Numbered from the stretch's first letter, positions 17,906-26,834 are shown. The stretch is DNA of 64,000 nt from an uncultured Erythrobacter sp. (GCA_913055155.1 CAJXJR010000009.1:62001-126000); one strand, 5' to 3'. Numbers and translations: made by a program. The notes: a model not told the origin generated them from the sequence alone.

Positions 17906-20074
17906 ATGGCGGTAAAAGGCCTCCTGAAAGGACTTGCCGGCGGACGGGGCGACGATAGCGAAGCCCTGCGCCGCGAGGTGCTCGATGACTTCGAGCAGGC
18001 GGGGATCGGCTGGATCTGGGCCAGCGATGCGGAAGGCCGCCTGATCTACCTCTCGCCCAAGGCCCTGGAATGCCTGGGCAGCGACGCCGCCAACCTGCTG
18101 GGCCAGCCGCTTGTCTCCATCTTCGAGATCGATCGCGACAATCCCGACGAGAAGAGCGACCGCCCGCTCAATTTCCAGCTGTCGACACGCAACAAGCTGT
18201 CCGACCTGGTGGTGAAATTCACCGGGAAAACCGACAAGCCGCGCTGGTGGAGCCTGTCCGGCCATCCCAAGGTCGATGCCGACGGCACTTTCCGCGGTTA
18301 TCGCGGCAGCGCCAAGGACATCACCCTCGCCTTCCAGCGCAAGCTGGAGGATTCACGCATGGCCGAATACGATTCGCTCACCGGCCTTGCCAATCGCCAC
18401 CGCATGGACCGGCGGCTCGATTCCACCCTCGCCGCCTACAAGAGCGCCAAGCGCGCCTGCGCGCTGATGATGCTGGATCTCGACAAGTTCAAGTACGTCA
18501 ACGACACCATGGGCCACCCTGCCGGCGACGACCTGCTACGCCAGGTGGGTGATCGCCTGCGCGCCGTGATCGGCAATCGCGGCGAGATCGGCCGGCTGGG
18601 CGGTGACGAATTCCAGGTGATCCTGCCCGATATCGACGATCGCGGGGAACTGGGCGAACTGGCCGACAAGATCATCCAGATGCTCTCCTCCCCCTACCAG
18701 GTGGAAGGCAAGCGCGCGATCATCGGTGCCTCCGTCGGCATTTCCATCGCGCCGTACGACGGGCTGGAACGCGACGAACTGACGCGCAGCGCCGACCTTG
18801 CGCTGTATGCCGCCAAGAACGGCGGGCGCGGCATGTACCGCTTCTATTCGGCAGAGCTGAAAGACGTCGAGCAGGAACGCCAGATCATGCTCGACGACAT
18901 GCGCGAGGCGATGGAGAAGGATCAGCTCCAGCTGCATTACCAGCCGGTGGTGCGCACCAGTGACAACGTGATTGTCGGCTTCGAGGCGCTGATGCGGTGG
19001 GAGCACCCCGACAAGGGCAATATCCCGCCGATGCACTTCATCCCGGTGGCCGAGGATTCGGACATGATAAACCGCCTTGGCGAATGGGCGATCCGCCGGG
19101 CCTGCGAGGACGCGATGCAGTGGCCGGAGAACGTCCGCGTGGCGGTGAACGTTTCGGCCAAGCAGTTCGCCAACAAGGGCTTTGTCGCCGTTGTCACCCA
19201 GGTGCTGGGCGAAACCGGCATCGATCCGGACCGGCTGGAACTGGAACTGACCGAGACAGTCTTCGTCGGCGACCTGGAGACCACCGAAAAGACCTTCGCC
19301 GCGCTCAAGCACCTGGGCGTGCGACTGGCACTGGACGATTTCGGCACCGGCTATTCCTCGCTCAGCTACCTGCGCTCTGCCCCGTTCGACAAGCTGAAGG
19401 TGGACAAGAGCTTTGTCGACAGCTGCACGCAGAAAGACCAGAACAGCGCCAAGATCATTTCCGCCATCATCGGCCTTTCCAATGCGCTGGGCATGGATGT
19501 GACGGTGGAAGGCGTGGAAGCCTTCGACCAGTTCGACCTCGTCTGCAAGAAAGGGGCGAAGTACATCCAGGGCTGGATCTATTCCAAGGCACGCCCGCAG
19601 GCGGAAATCCTCGAGGAAATCGCCAGCGGCGGCTACCAGATCAAGCCCAGCGGGCCCGATACCTACCGCCCCGAACGCCGCAGCGTGTTCCGCCGGATCG
19701 GCGTGATCCACGAGGATCACCGTTATGAAGCGGTGATGCGCGATCTTTGCAAGACCGGATCGCGGATCGAGGGCCTGGTCGGCGTGCCGGTGGGCACCGG
19801 GCTGGTGCTGGACCTTGGCGGCGGCCAGTTGGTGGTGTGCGAAGTGCGCCGCAGCGAGGATGCCACCATCGGCGTGGAGTTCGAGACCCCGCTGATCAGC
19901 GACGGTTCGGGCGGCCTGTGCACCCGCCACCGTGTCTCGCCCTATGCGCTGGCCGCAGCCGGCATGCCGCTGACCTCATTGCCGCCGGGGAACTATCCCA
20001 ACGCCATGCTGGGCGGTGGCGACAGCCCCAAGAGCCAGCCGCAATTCATGCAGGTAACGGTTTCACGACACTGA
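17906..20074 (+). CDS. PAS-GGDEF-EAL-PilZ cyclic-di-GMP signalling protein
   Basis: 722 residues, no membrane segment, so cytosolic. Order: a PAS-like sensor (about 25-150, IGWIWASDAEGRLIYLSPKA ... RGSAKDIT), GGDEF (about 155-310, intact RLGGDEFQ), EAL (about 325-570, with GFEALMRW, NVSAKQF, ELTETVF and DDFGTGYSSLSYLR intact), then a PilZ-like tail (about 590-710: PERRSVFRR..., RDLCKTGSRIEGL). Both enzymatic signatures are intact, so cyclase and phosphodiesterase activity are each possible; EAL looks complete. The PilZ tail would let it sense its own product. ATG at 17906 is preferred over 17891 because GGAG precedes it. It stands alone between hemA and a haem lipoprotein. Confidence 0.9.
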   Translation: MAVKGLLKGLAGGRGDDSEALRREVLDDFEQAGIGWIWASDAEGRLIYLSPKALECLGSDAANLLGQPLVSIFEIDRDNPDEKSDRPLNFQLSTRNKLSDLVVKFTGKTDKPRWWSLSGHPKVDADGTFRGYRGSAKDITLAFQRKLEDSRMAEYDSLTGLANRHRMDRRLDSTLAAYKSAKRACALMMLDLDKFKYVNDTMGHPAGDDLLRQVGDRLRAVIGNRGEIGRLGGDEFQVILPDIDDRGELGELADKIIQMLSSPYQVEGKRAIIGASVGISIAPYDGLERDELTRSADLALYAAKNGGRGMYRFYSAELKDVEQERQIMLDDMREAMEKDQLQLHYQPVVRTSDNVIVGFEALMRWEHPDKGNIPPMHFIPVAEDSDMINRLGEWAIRRACEDAMQWPENVRVAVNVSAKQFANKGFVAVVTQVLGETGIDPDRLELELTETVFVGDLETTEKTFAALKHLGVRLALDDFGTGYSSLSYLRSAPFDKLKVDKSFVDSCTQKDQNSAKIISAIIGLSNALGMDVTVEGVEAFDQFDLVCKKGAKYIQGWIYSKARPQAEILEEIASGGYQIKPSGPDTYRPERRSVFRRIGVIHEDHRYEAVMRDLCKTGSRIEGLVGVPVGTGLVLDLGGGQLVVCEVRRSEDATIGVEFETPLISDGSGGLCTRHRVSPYALAAAGMPLTSLPPGNYPNAMLGGGDSPKSQPQFMQVTVSRH

Positions 20075-20171
20075 CCTGCGTTTGGCGCGCGAGCCTTGAC
20101 CTGCATCAATGCTGGCCAAATGAACACTGTCATCATACCATAGAGTTTGGGCCGTATAGTGGGAGATGACC

Positions 20172-20711
20172 ATGCGAATTCAGACTGCCATCGGCGCCGG
20201 GCTGCTCAGCCTTGCGCTTGCTTCTTGCAACAATGCTCCTGCCGACGAAGGCACGACCGAAGCCGCTGCCCCGGCGCTGACCGAACTGCCGGTCAGCATC
20301 AATGCCACCATGGTCGGTCTGATCGACAACTCTGCCGACTACATCTGGACCGTGGGCAACGGCGACATGCCCAAGAACGAACTCGACTGGGACCTGGTGC
20401 GCAGCGCCACTTACGACATGATCCTGGGCGGCCAGGTGATGAAGGTGCCGGGTACGGGCGAATTCGACCACCAGTGGACCGCCGAGGAAAACTGGCAGGA
20501 ATGGGCAGACCAGCTGACGCTGATCGGTCAGGATGCTCTGCCCCTTGCCGAAGCGCAGTCCACCGACGTGGAAGCCTGGCGCGCCATCGGCGATCGCCTG
20601 ATCGAGAACTGCGAAGGCTGCCACAATGCCTTCAAGCCGGAACTGCCGTCCGAAGGCATCCTGCACCGTTCGACCGAGCGCGAATCGCGCGGCATCAGCA
20701 TGTTCGACTAG
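20172..20711 (+). CDS. Periplasmic lipoprotein with a c-type haem motif (cytochrome c'-like)
   Basis: 179 residues with a lipoprotein signal (LLSLALASCNN, acylated Cys about residue 18) and a single CxxCH haem-binding motif, CEGCH, near the C-terminus (about residue 153) after AWRAIGDRLIEN. A haem site at the end of a helix-rich domain is the layout of cytochrome c' (about 130-150 residues); here a longer N-terminal region is added. Function is not known; a role in electron transfer or gas binding is only an inference. ATG at 20172 is preferred to 20166 because GGGAG then has normal spacing. It is convergent with the decarboxylase gene at a shared hairpin. Confidence 0.6.
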   Translation: MRIQTAIGAGLLSLALASCNNAPADEGTTEAAAPALTELPVSINATMVGLIDNSADYIWTVGNGDMPKNELDWDLVRSATYDMILGGQVMKVPGTGEFDHQWTAEENWQEWADQLTLIGQDALPLAEAQSTDVEAWRAIGDRLIENCEGCHNAFKPELPSEGILHRSTERESRGISMFD

Positions 20712-20728
20712 GGGACGATCGCGGTGTG

Positions 20729-20753
20729 GCCTGCGCTGGCAATCAGCGCAGGC
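20729..20753. terminator. Bidirectional terminator between haem lipoprotein and ornithine decarboxylase
   Basis: Perfect 10-base inverted repeat (729-738 and 744-753 of this kilobase) around the loop GCAAT. The right arm includes the stop codon and last codons of the decarboxylase gene, so a coding end doubles as terminator stem. No T-run is present. The position between converging genes supports the role. Confidence 0.6.
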
Positions 20754-21948
20754 TCACCACGTTGTCGCTGCTGCGCGGATCGGGGCGATCGCCGCGATAC
20801 AGGCTGAACATCGGCTCGTCCGCCACCAGCACCGCTTCGCTGGCACCGAAACCGTTGAAGGCTGTTTTCATCGCTGCGCCATATGCGCCAAGCATGCCGA
20901 TCTCGATATAGTCGCCGGCCTGGATATCTTCGGGCAGCATGAAGGGCCCCTTCATGTAGTCCGCATCGTCGCAGGTCGGGCCGTAGAAGGCGAACTCGGC
21001 CAGCGGCTGCAGCAGGTCGTCCTCCAGCGCCACCACCGGGAAACGCCAGGCCACGTGCGCTGCATCGAACAGCGCGCCATAGGCGCCGTCGTTGATGTAC
21101 AGCTCGTCGCCGCGGCGCTTTTCCACCTTCACGATGATGCTGGAATATTCCGCGCAAAGCGCCCGGCCCGGCTCTGCCCACAGCTCTGCCGAATAGGAGA
21201 TCGGCAAGGCTTCGAAATGCTGGTGGATCAGCTGGAAGTAGTCCTCCAGCGCGGGCGGGTCGAGATCCGGATAGACGCTGGGAAAGCCGCCGCCGACATC
21301 GACGATGTCCACCGTCACCGCCGCCTCGGCGATCGCTGCGCGCACGCGCTCCAGCGCCTGCACATAGGCAAACGGCGTCATCGCCTGGCTGCCGACGTGG
21401 AAGCACACGCCCAGCGCATCGCAATGCTGGCGGGTGGCCTGCAGCAGCGGCGCGGCATCGGCAAGGTCGACCCCGAACTTTGCCGCCAGCGACAGCTCCG
21501 AATGTTCGGAGGATACGCGCAGGCGCACCAGCAGGTTCAGGTCCGCAGCCGGCGTGCCGTCTTCGGCGGTGGTCGCCTCCACGATCTTTTGCAGCTCTTC
21601 CAGGGTATCGAGGCTGTAGGTCTTCACCCCGTGCTCGAAATAGGCCTCGCGCACGGCGCGGCGGGTCTTCACCGGGTGCATGAAGCACAGCACGGCTTCG
21701 GGCAGCGTGGCGCGCACCATGCGCACCTCTGCGATCGAGGCGACATCGTAATGGGTGACGCCTGCATCCCACAGGATGCGGATCAGGTCGGGAGAGGGAT
21801 TGGCTTTCACCGCGTACATCGCCTTGCCCGGAAACTTCTCGGTGAAGAATCGGGCAGCGCGCGACGCTGCGTGCGGGCGCAGCAGGGTCACGGGTTCATC
21901 CGGCTCGAGGGCGCGGACTACAGCCTTGGCGTCGGGATACTGGAGCAA
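20743..21948 (-). CDS. Ornithine decarboxylase (alanine-racemase fold, type III PLP enzyme)
   Basis: 401-residue PLP decarboxylase producing putrescine from ornithine, the first committed polyamine step. The PLP lysine is Lys48 in YAVKANP. CFHVGSQ, DVGGGFPSVYP, and AEPGRALCA follow. The active-site cysteine motif GPTCDDADYM (about residue 325) is that of ornithine/lysine-type rather than diaminopimelate or arginine decarboxylases. Some homologues also take lysine, so specificity is inferred. The only plausible start is TTG at 21948, about 9 bases after AGGGGG. A putative DHS-like partner enzyme lies 2.7 kb away at 24679 on the same strand. Confidence 0.88.
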   Translation of the reverse strand: MLQYPDAKAVVRALEPDEPVTLLRPHAASRAARFFTEKFPGKAMYAVKANPSPDLIRILWDAGVTHYDVASIAEVRMVRATLPEAVLCFMHPVKTRRAVREAYFEHGVKTYSLDTLEELQKIVEATTAEDGTPAADLNLLVRLRVSSEHSELSLAAKFGVDLADAAPLLQATRQHCDALGVCFHVGSQAMTPFAYVQALERVRAAIAEAAVTVDIVDVGGGFPSVYPDLDPPALEDYFQLIHQHFEALPISYSAELWAEPGRALCAEYSSIIVKVEKRRGDELYINDGAYGALFDAAHVAWRFPVVALEDDLLQPLAEFAFYGPTCDDADYMKGPFMLPEDIQAGDYIEIGMLGAYGAAMKTAFNGFGASEAVLVADEPMFSLYRGDRPDPRSSDNVVSLR

Positions 21949-22092
21949 TTCAAGGGACCCCCTAACGTGTCAAACAACAAGCAGCTGCCTTGCGGTGGGA
22001 ATCCCTTGGGGCAGCGGAAGCGCGCATTTAAGCCGGATAGGGTGAATTGCAAGTGAATTCGGACGGGTCGTTCCCGCAGCCGCGATTCCCGC

Positions 22093-22644
22093 CTAGAACT
22101 TCACGTCCGGCACCTGGTCCACGACGCCCTTTTCGCTGTCATCCAGGCGATGGAAGTCGGCAGGCTGGAACCCCAGCATCCCGGCAAACAGCACGGCGGG
22201 AAACGATTCGCGACCGGTGTTATAGCGCGACACGGCAGCGTTCAGCGCGCGGCGGGCGGCGGCCAGCTTGTCTTCCACGTCGGCCAGCTCGCGCTGCAAT
22301 TCCTGGAAATTGGCGCTCGCCTTCAGGTCGGGATAGGCCTCTCCCAGGGCCAGCAGGCGATCCAGCGCCACGCGCAGCTGGGCTTCGTCCTGCGAATTGA
22401 TGGACCCCTGCGCGGCGGTGTTGCGCGCGGTAATCACCTGCTCGAAAGTCTCCTGCTCGTGCGCGGCATAGCCCTTCACCGTGTTCACCAGGTTGGGGAT
22501 CAGGTCGTGTCGCTGGCGCAGCTGGGCATCGATAACGGCCACGCCCTGGTTGACGTTCTGCCGCAGCCCCACCAGCCGGTTGTAGATGCCGACGCCCACC
22601 AGAAGCACCACGCCGACGACGATGAGAATGATGATTGTATCCAT
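22093..22644 (-). CDS. lemA: LemA family protein
   Basis: 183 residues: an N-terminal membrane anchor (about residues 4-22, IIILIVVGVVLLVGVGIYNRL) followed by a helical bundle on the far side. The LemA hallmarks are clear: YNRLVGLRQNV...AVIDAQLRQRHDLIPNLV and the C-terminal YNTGRESFPAVLFAGMLGFQ. The function of LemA is unknown; it is often encoded beside membrane proteases or DUF3137 proteins. ATG at 22644 follows GTGGGGG and is preferred to GTG at 22653. It is divergent from the two DUF3137 genes. Confidence 0.93.
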   Translation of the reverse strand: MDTIIILIVVGVVLLVGVGIYNRLVGLRQNVNQGVAVIDAQLRQRHDLIPNLVNTVKGYAAHEQETFEQVITARNTAAQGSINSQDEAQLRVALDRLLALGEAYPDLKASANFQELQRELADVEDKLAAARRALNAAVSRYNTGRESFPAVLFAGMLGFQPADFHRLDDSEKGVVDQVPDVKF

Positions 22645-22744
22645 GGCCCCCACTCTACAGTTCCCCTGTTAAACAATTGTGTGCCATCATAAGCAGTAAA
22701 GGCAATGGGGTTTGCGCTTTGCTGCGCGCGCAGGGGGAATTTTG

Positions 22745-23683
22745 ATGATCGAGCGTCCCGATGTGAACGCGCTGATGGCGGGCGAGCTCGGCCAGTTCCT
22801 GCAAGGTCAGGTGTCGGTGCGCGAGGAAGCGCGGGCGAAGACGCGCAACCGCTATTTCCTCTCTGCCGTGGTGTTGCTGCCGATCCTGGCTTTCGTGTGG
22901 TTCACCCCGCTCGGCGATTTCCGCATTTTCCTGACCATGGCGGGCGGCATGGGCGCCTTCTGGTGGTCGAACCTGCCGGTGATGGCGGCGAAGAAGGAAA
23001 CCAAGTCGGGCATCAACGCGGCAATCGCGCAGGCGCTGGGGCTCAACTACCAGCACGATTGCGACGCGGGGGCGGGTTTTACGAGGGCCAAGGCGCACAA
23101 GATGTTTCCCGGCTATTCACGCTCCAACTTCGAAGACCTGTGGTCGGGCGACATGCAGGGCCTGCCCTTCACCCTGCACGAGGCGCACCTGGAACAGCAG
23201 CAGGGCAGCGGCAAGAACCGGCGCTGGGTTACCGTGTTTCGCGGGCCGGTGATAACCATCGGTTTCGCGCGCGATTTCCATGCCACCACACTGGTCACGC
23301 GGTCAGGCCATCACAAGAAGTTCCTGTTCTTCGGCGAGGCGGACGAGATCACCGTGGATGGCCAGGTGCTGCAGAAGGCCGACATGGTGCATCCCCATTT
23401 CGAGGACGCCTTCACCGTCTTCACCACCGACCAGACAGAGGCCCGCTATCTTGTCCACCCTGCCTATATCGAGCGATTGATCGCGCTGGAAAACGCCTTT
23501 CAGGGCAAGGATATCAAGACCTTGTTCAAGGACGGCGAGCTGACCATCGTGCTGAAGGCGGAAAACATGTTCGAAAGCGGCGCGATCGACCACACCCGCG
23601 ACCGCGAGATGGTGGAAACCTGTGTCAACCAGTTCATGGCCATGGCCGACCTGTGCGCCCAGCTGAACGAGATGGAGCGTTGA
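22745..23683 (+). CDS. DUF3137 domain membrane protein, first copy
   Basis: 312 residues. Two hydrophobic segments near residues 40-80 (YFLSAVVLLPILAFVWF and the following stretch) divide a short cytosolic N-terminus from a long soluble domain. The soluble part has the DUF3137 pattern: FRGPVITIGFARDFHATTLV, then VHPHFEDAFTVFTTDQTEARYLVHPAYIERL and the near-C-terminal NMFESG. DUF3137 has no assigned activity; it regularly co-occurs with LemA, as here, divergently. Its paralogue follows 28 bases later with the same architecture. ATG at 22745 follows GGGGGAATTTTG. Confidence 0.85.
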   Translation: MIERPDVNALMAGELGQFLQGQVSVREEARAKTRNRYFLSAVVLLPILAFVWFTPLGDFRIFLTMAGGMGAFWWSNLPVMAAKKETKSGINAAIAQALGLNYQHDCDAGAGFTRAKAHKMFPGYSRSNFEDLWSGDMQGLPFTLHEAHLEQQQGSGKNRRWVTVFRGPVITIGFARDFHATTLVTRSGHHKKFLFFGEADEITVDGQVLQKADMVHPHFEDAFTVFTTDQTEARYLVHPAYIERLIALENAFQGKDIKTLFKDGELTIVLKAENMFESGAIDHTRDREMVETCVNQFMAMADLCAQLNEMER

Positions 23684-23711
23684 GGCAGCTTTGCCTGGCA
23701 GGGGCTAGCGC

Positions 23712-24656
23712 GTGATCGGGAACCTGGATGCCGATGCCCTGATGCAGGGCGCGCTGGGCCAATGGCTGGCGGAGCAGGAAGGGCCGCGGCGCGAAGCCGT
23801 CGCCCGGTCCAACAAGCGTTTTGCCATCGCCGCACTGGTATCGGCCGCCCTGCTCTACCTGATCTTCAAGGACGGGCTGGCCGGCGCCGGCTTCTGGTTC
23901 GTGCTGTTCCCCTTCGCCATCGGCATACCCATGATCTGGGCCTACCGGCCGCGCTGGAGGGCGAAGCAGGCGGTGAAGACCGGCATCAACGAAGCCATCG
24001 CGCAGGCCGTGGGCATTACCTACAGCCATCGCGGCAATCCCGATCCGGCCTACAGCCTGCTCCACGCCCACCGCATGCTGCCGGGGCACAATCGCCAGAG
24101 CTTCGAGGATTTCTGGGAAGGGGACGTGGCGGAACAGCCCTTTCGCCTGTTCGAGGCGCACCTTGTCCAGCGGACGAACGACAGCCAGGGGCGGTCACGC
24201 TCGACAACGAAGTTCCGCGGGCCCTTCCTGACCATCGGCTGCGCCGAGCCGTTCCACGGCACCACGATCGTGCAGCGCGCCGGAAGGCACAAGCGTTTCG
24301 GCTTTTTCGGTGGCAAGGCGGATTCGATTTCGGCCGCGGGCAAGCAGCTGGACCTGGTCGACATGGTGCACCCCGAATTCGAGGATGCCTTCGACATCTA
24401 CGCCACCGACCAGGTGGAGGCGCGCACCCTCATCCACCCCAGCTACGTAGAGCGGCTGATCGCCATCGAGCAGGCTTTCGCCGGCAGCGAGCTTCGCGCG
24501 CTGTTCTGCGACGGCACCATCACCGTGATGCTGTCGGCCAGCAACATGTTCGAGAGCGGCAACCTCGATCCAGCCAGGGACCGCGAAAAGGTGGCGCAGA
24601 CGATCCGCCAGTTCCGCTCGCTGGCCGAACTGGCGATCGAGCTGAACCGGCGGTAA
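23712..24656 (+). CDS. DUF3137 domain membrane protein, second copy
   Basis: 314 residues, a tandem paralogue of the preceding gene. It shares the opening LDADALMQGALGQWL, two N-terminal membrane segments, FRGPFLTIGCAEPFHGTTIV, VHPEFEDAFDIYATDQVEARTLIHPSYVERL and NMFESGNLDPARDREKV. The start is GTG at 23712. It is convergent with the DHS-like gene, with a weak GC hairpin in the 22-base gap. Roughly half of the residues agree with copy one by eye, so this is an old duplication and not a recent one. Function unknown. Confidence 0.85.
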   Translation: MIGNLDADALMQGALGQWLAEQEGPRREAVARSNKRFAIAALVSAALLYLIFKDGLAGAGFWFVLFPFAIGIPMIWAYRPRWRAKQAVKTGINEAIAQAVGITYSHRGNPDPAYSLLHAHRMLPGHNRQSFEDFWEGDVAEQPFRLFEAHLVQRTNDSQGRSRSTTKFRGPFLTIGCAEPFHGTTIVQRAGRHKRFGFFGGKADSISAAGKQLDLVDMVHPEFEDAFDIYATDQVEARTLIHPSYVERLIAIEQAFAGSELRALFCDGTITVMLSASNMFESGNLDPARDREKVAQTIRQFRSLAELAIELNRR

Positions 24657-24678
24657 TCGTCAGGCGCCGCGCGGCGTC

Positions 24679-25734
24679 TTACTTATCGAACAGCTTGGCC
24701 CAGCGACGCTTCTCGCGGGTCTTCCAGTGTTCGCGGTGGTAGGCGTCCGACGCCAGCAGCGGCATCACCGAACCGGCTTCGGCAAACACCATCTGCTCGA
24801 TCGCGGTAGAGACCTTGCCCCAGCTTGCGGCCTCTTGCAGCGTGGAGGACGAGCAGGCCCCGTCGCGCACGTCGGCAACGGTGATCTGCACCGCGTACTT
24901 GTGCACGGCGACGTCTTCGTGGCCCAGGATCTCGGCGCAGACGACGGTATCCTGGATGAAGTTCTTGGGCACGCCCCCGCCAACCATCAGCAGGCCCGAT
25001 TCACCGGCCTTGATCTTGATGTCGGTCAGTTCGCGGAAGTCCGCCACGGCATCGATCATCAGGTAGGGCTCGCCCTTGGCCATCTGGTCGACCTGGTGCT
25101 TCACCAGCCCGAACCCGGCAGAGCTGTCGACGAAGGCCGGGCAGAAGATCGGCACGTCATGCTCGTAGGCGAGCTTGACCAGGCTGTTTTCCTTCTTGCC
25201 GTGTTCGGCCAGGTACTTGCCCATCTCGCGGATGAAGGCGCGGCTGGAATAGGGGCCCGGCGGCAGCGAATTGGCGATCTTGTTGATCGTGAAATCGCAA
25301 TCCTGCAGCTGCTCTTCGTCGATGTAGGTATCGTAGATGCGATCGATGTAGAGCGAACGCAGCGTATCGTCGTCGGGCACTTCCAGCGCCTGGTAGTGCT
25401 TGTGGCCAAGCCCTTCGAAGAAATCCATGTCGACGATGGTGGCACCCGTGGCAACGACGCAATCGACCATGTTGCTGCGGATCAGTTCGGCATACAGGTC
25501 CATGCAACCGCCCGCGCTGGTGGAACCGGCGATCACCAGGAAAATGGTGCAGTCCTTGTCTTCCAGCATCTGGTTGTAGATCTTCGTCGCATTGGCGAGA
25601 TCGCGGCTGGTGAAGCTCATCTTGCCCATCGAATCGATTATCGGACGGGCATCGAAACTGGTGATGTCGATATGCTCGACCTGCGTGGAAAGCAGTTCCG
25701 CCTTGCGCGTGTCGTTGATCTGGCTGTCGCTCAT
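24679..25734 (-). CDS. Deoxyhypusine-synthase-like polyamine enzyme (homospermidine or bis-guanidino polyamine synthase)
   Basis: 351 residues of the deoxyhypusine synthase fold. IAGSTSAGGCMDLYAELI, the NAD-binding TGATIVDMDFF, GLLMVGGGVPKNFIQD with the position of the DHS catalytic lysine, and AASWGKVS near the C-terminus are present. Bacteria lack eIF5A, and related bacterial proteins make homospermidine or, in some annotations, 1,9-bis(guanidino)-5-aza-nonane. I cannot choose between them. An ornithine decarboxylase on the same strand fits a polyamine route through putrescine. ATG at 25734 begins MSDSQINDTRK. It is divergent from threonine dehydratase. Confidence 0.85.
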   Translation of the reverse strand: MSDSQINDTRKAELLSTQVEHIDITSFDARPIIDSMGKMSFTSRDLANATKIYNQMLEDKDCTIFLVIAGSTSAGGCMDLYAELIRSNMVDCVVATGATIVDMDFFEGLGHKHYQALEVPDDDTLRSLYIDRIYDTYIDEEQLQDCDFTINKIANSLPPGPYSSRAFIREMGKYLAEHGKKENSLVKLAYEHDVPIFCPAFVDSSAGFGLVKHQVDQMAKGEPYLMIDAVADFRELTDIKIKAGESGLLMVGGGVPKNFIQDTVVCAEILGHEDVAVHKYAVQITVADVRDGACSSSTLQEAASWGKVSTAIEQMVFAEAGSVMPLLASDAYHREHWKTREKRRWAKLFDK

Positions 25735-25856
25735 CGTCTTCAAGTCTCCTGTCCGTATGCCCCGGACAACGGGTGTTATGGTGCATCGGTTCCGCCGATG
25801 CGGGCGCGCGCCATTAGGTGCTGGCATTGGTTTGGTAAAGCCGTAATAACGCGCCG

Positions 25857-26834
25857 ATGGCGAATTCCCAGCAACAACGTGAACCCACCCGCGAAGGCGT
25901 GATCGAAGCCGCGCGCAAGGTAGCCGAAATCCTGCCAGCTACGCCCTTGATTCCGGTTGAGATCGGCGATGCGCAGGTGTGGGTGAAGGCAGAGTGCCTG
26001 CAACCCATCGGCGCGTTCAAGATCCGCGGGGCCTGGCACCGGCTGAGCGCGATGGACGAGGCCGAACGGGCCAGGGGCGTTGTCGCGGTTTCCAGCGGCA
26101 ACCATGCGCAAGGGGTGGCCTGGGCCGCGCGGCGGCTGGGCATGGCGGCCACCATCGTGATGCCGCAGGACGCGCCCCCCATCAAACTGGGCCGCACGAA
26201 AGAACTGGGCGCCGAAGTCGTCACCTACGACCGCATGACCGAGAACCGCGAGGAAATCGCGCAAGGGCTGGCGGCGGAAAAGGGCGCGACTTACGTCCAC
26301 GCCTTTGGCGATCCGTGGGTGATCGAGGGGCAAGGCAGCGCCGGGATCGAAGTGCTCGCCCAGCTGGAGGCACAAGGCGCCCCTGCCCCCACGCGCGTAC
26401 TCGCCTGCTGCGGCGGCGGCGGTCTTTCGGCAGGCCTCGCCCTCGCCTGCCCCGATGCCGAAGTGGTGCCGGTGGAGCCCGAAGGGTGGGACGACGTCTG
26501 CCGCTCCATCGAAACCGGCGAAATCCAGTCGATCATCGACAACCCGCCGCCCACCGCTTGCGATGCCTTGCAGACGTTCCAGACCAGCCCGATCAACTTT
26601 GCCGTGTTGAAACAGCGCTGCACCTATGGCCTTCGCGTCACCGAGGAAGAAGTGCGCGAAGCGCAGCGGTTCGCCTTTGCCGAACTGCGGCTGGTGCTGG
26701 AACCGGGTGGCGCGGTGGCGCTGGCGGCTGCGCTTTCAGGCAAGGCGAAGCTGGACGGCACCACGGTGATCCTGCTCTCGGGCGGCAACGTCGACCCGCA
26801 CCAGTTCTGCCGCACGGTCTGGCCGACAAATTAG
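25857..26834 (+). CDS. Threonine/serine dehydratase, catabolic type
   Basis: 325-residue fold-type II PLP enzyme deaminating threonine and/or serine to 2-oxobutyrate or pyruvate. The PLP lysine lies in IGAFKIRGAW (about residue 58), with SSGNHAQGVAWAA (about 81) and the glycine loop CCGGGGLSAG (about 183). It lacks the C-terminal ACT regulatory domains of biosynthetic IlvA, so feedback inhibition by isoleucine is not expected. Serine-racemase-like activity cannot be excluded. It starts with ATG at 25857 and is divergent from the DHS-like gene. Confidence 0.88.
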   Translation: MANSQQQREPTREGVIEAARKVAEILPATPLIPVEIGDAQVWVKAECLQPIGAFKIRGAWHRLSAMDEAERARGVVAVSSGNHAQGVAWAARRLGMAATIVMPQDAPPIKLGRTKELGAEVVTYDRMTENREEIAQGLAAEKGATYVHAFGDPWVIEGQGSAGIEVLAQLEAQGAPAPTRVLACCGGGGLSAGLALACPDAEVVPVEPEGWDDVCRSIETGEIQSIIDNPPPTACDALQTFQTSPINFAVLKQRCTYGLRVTEEEVREAQRFAFAELRLVLEPGGAVALAAALSGKAKLDGTTVILLSGGNVDPHQFCRTVWPTN

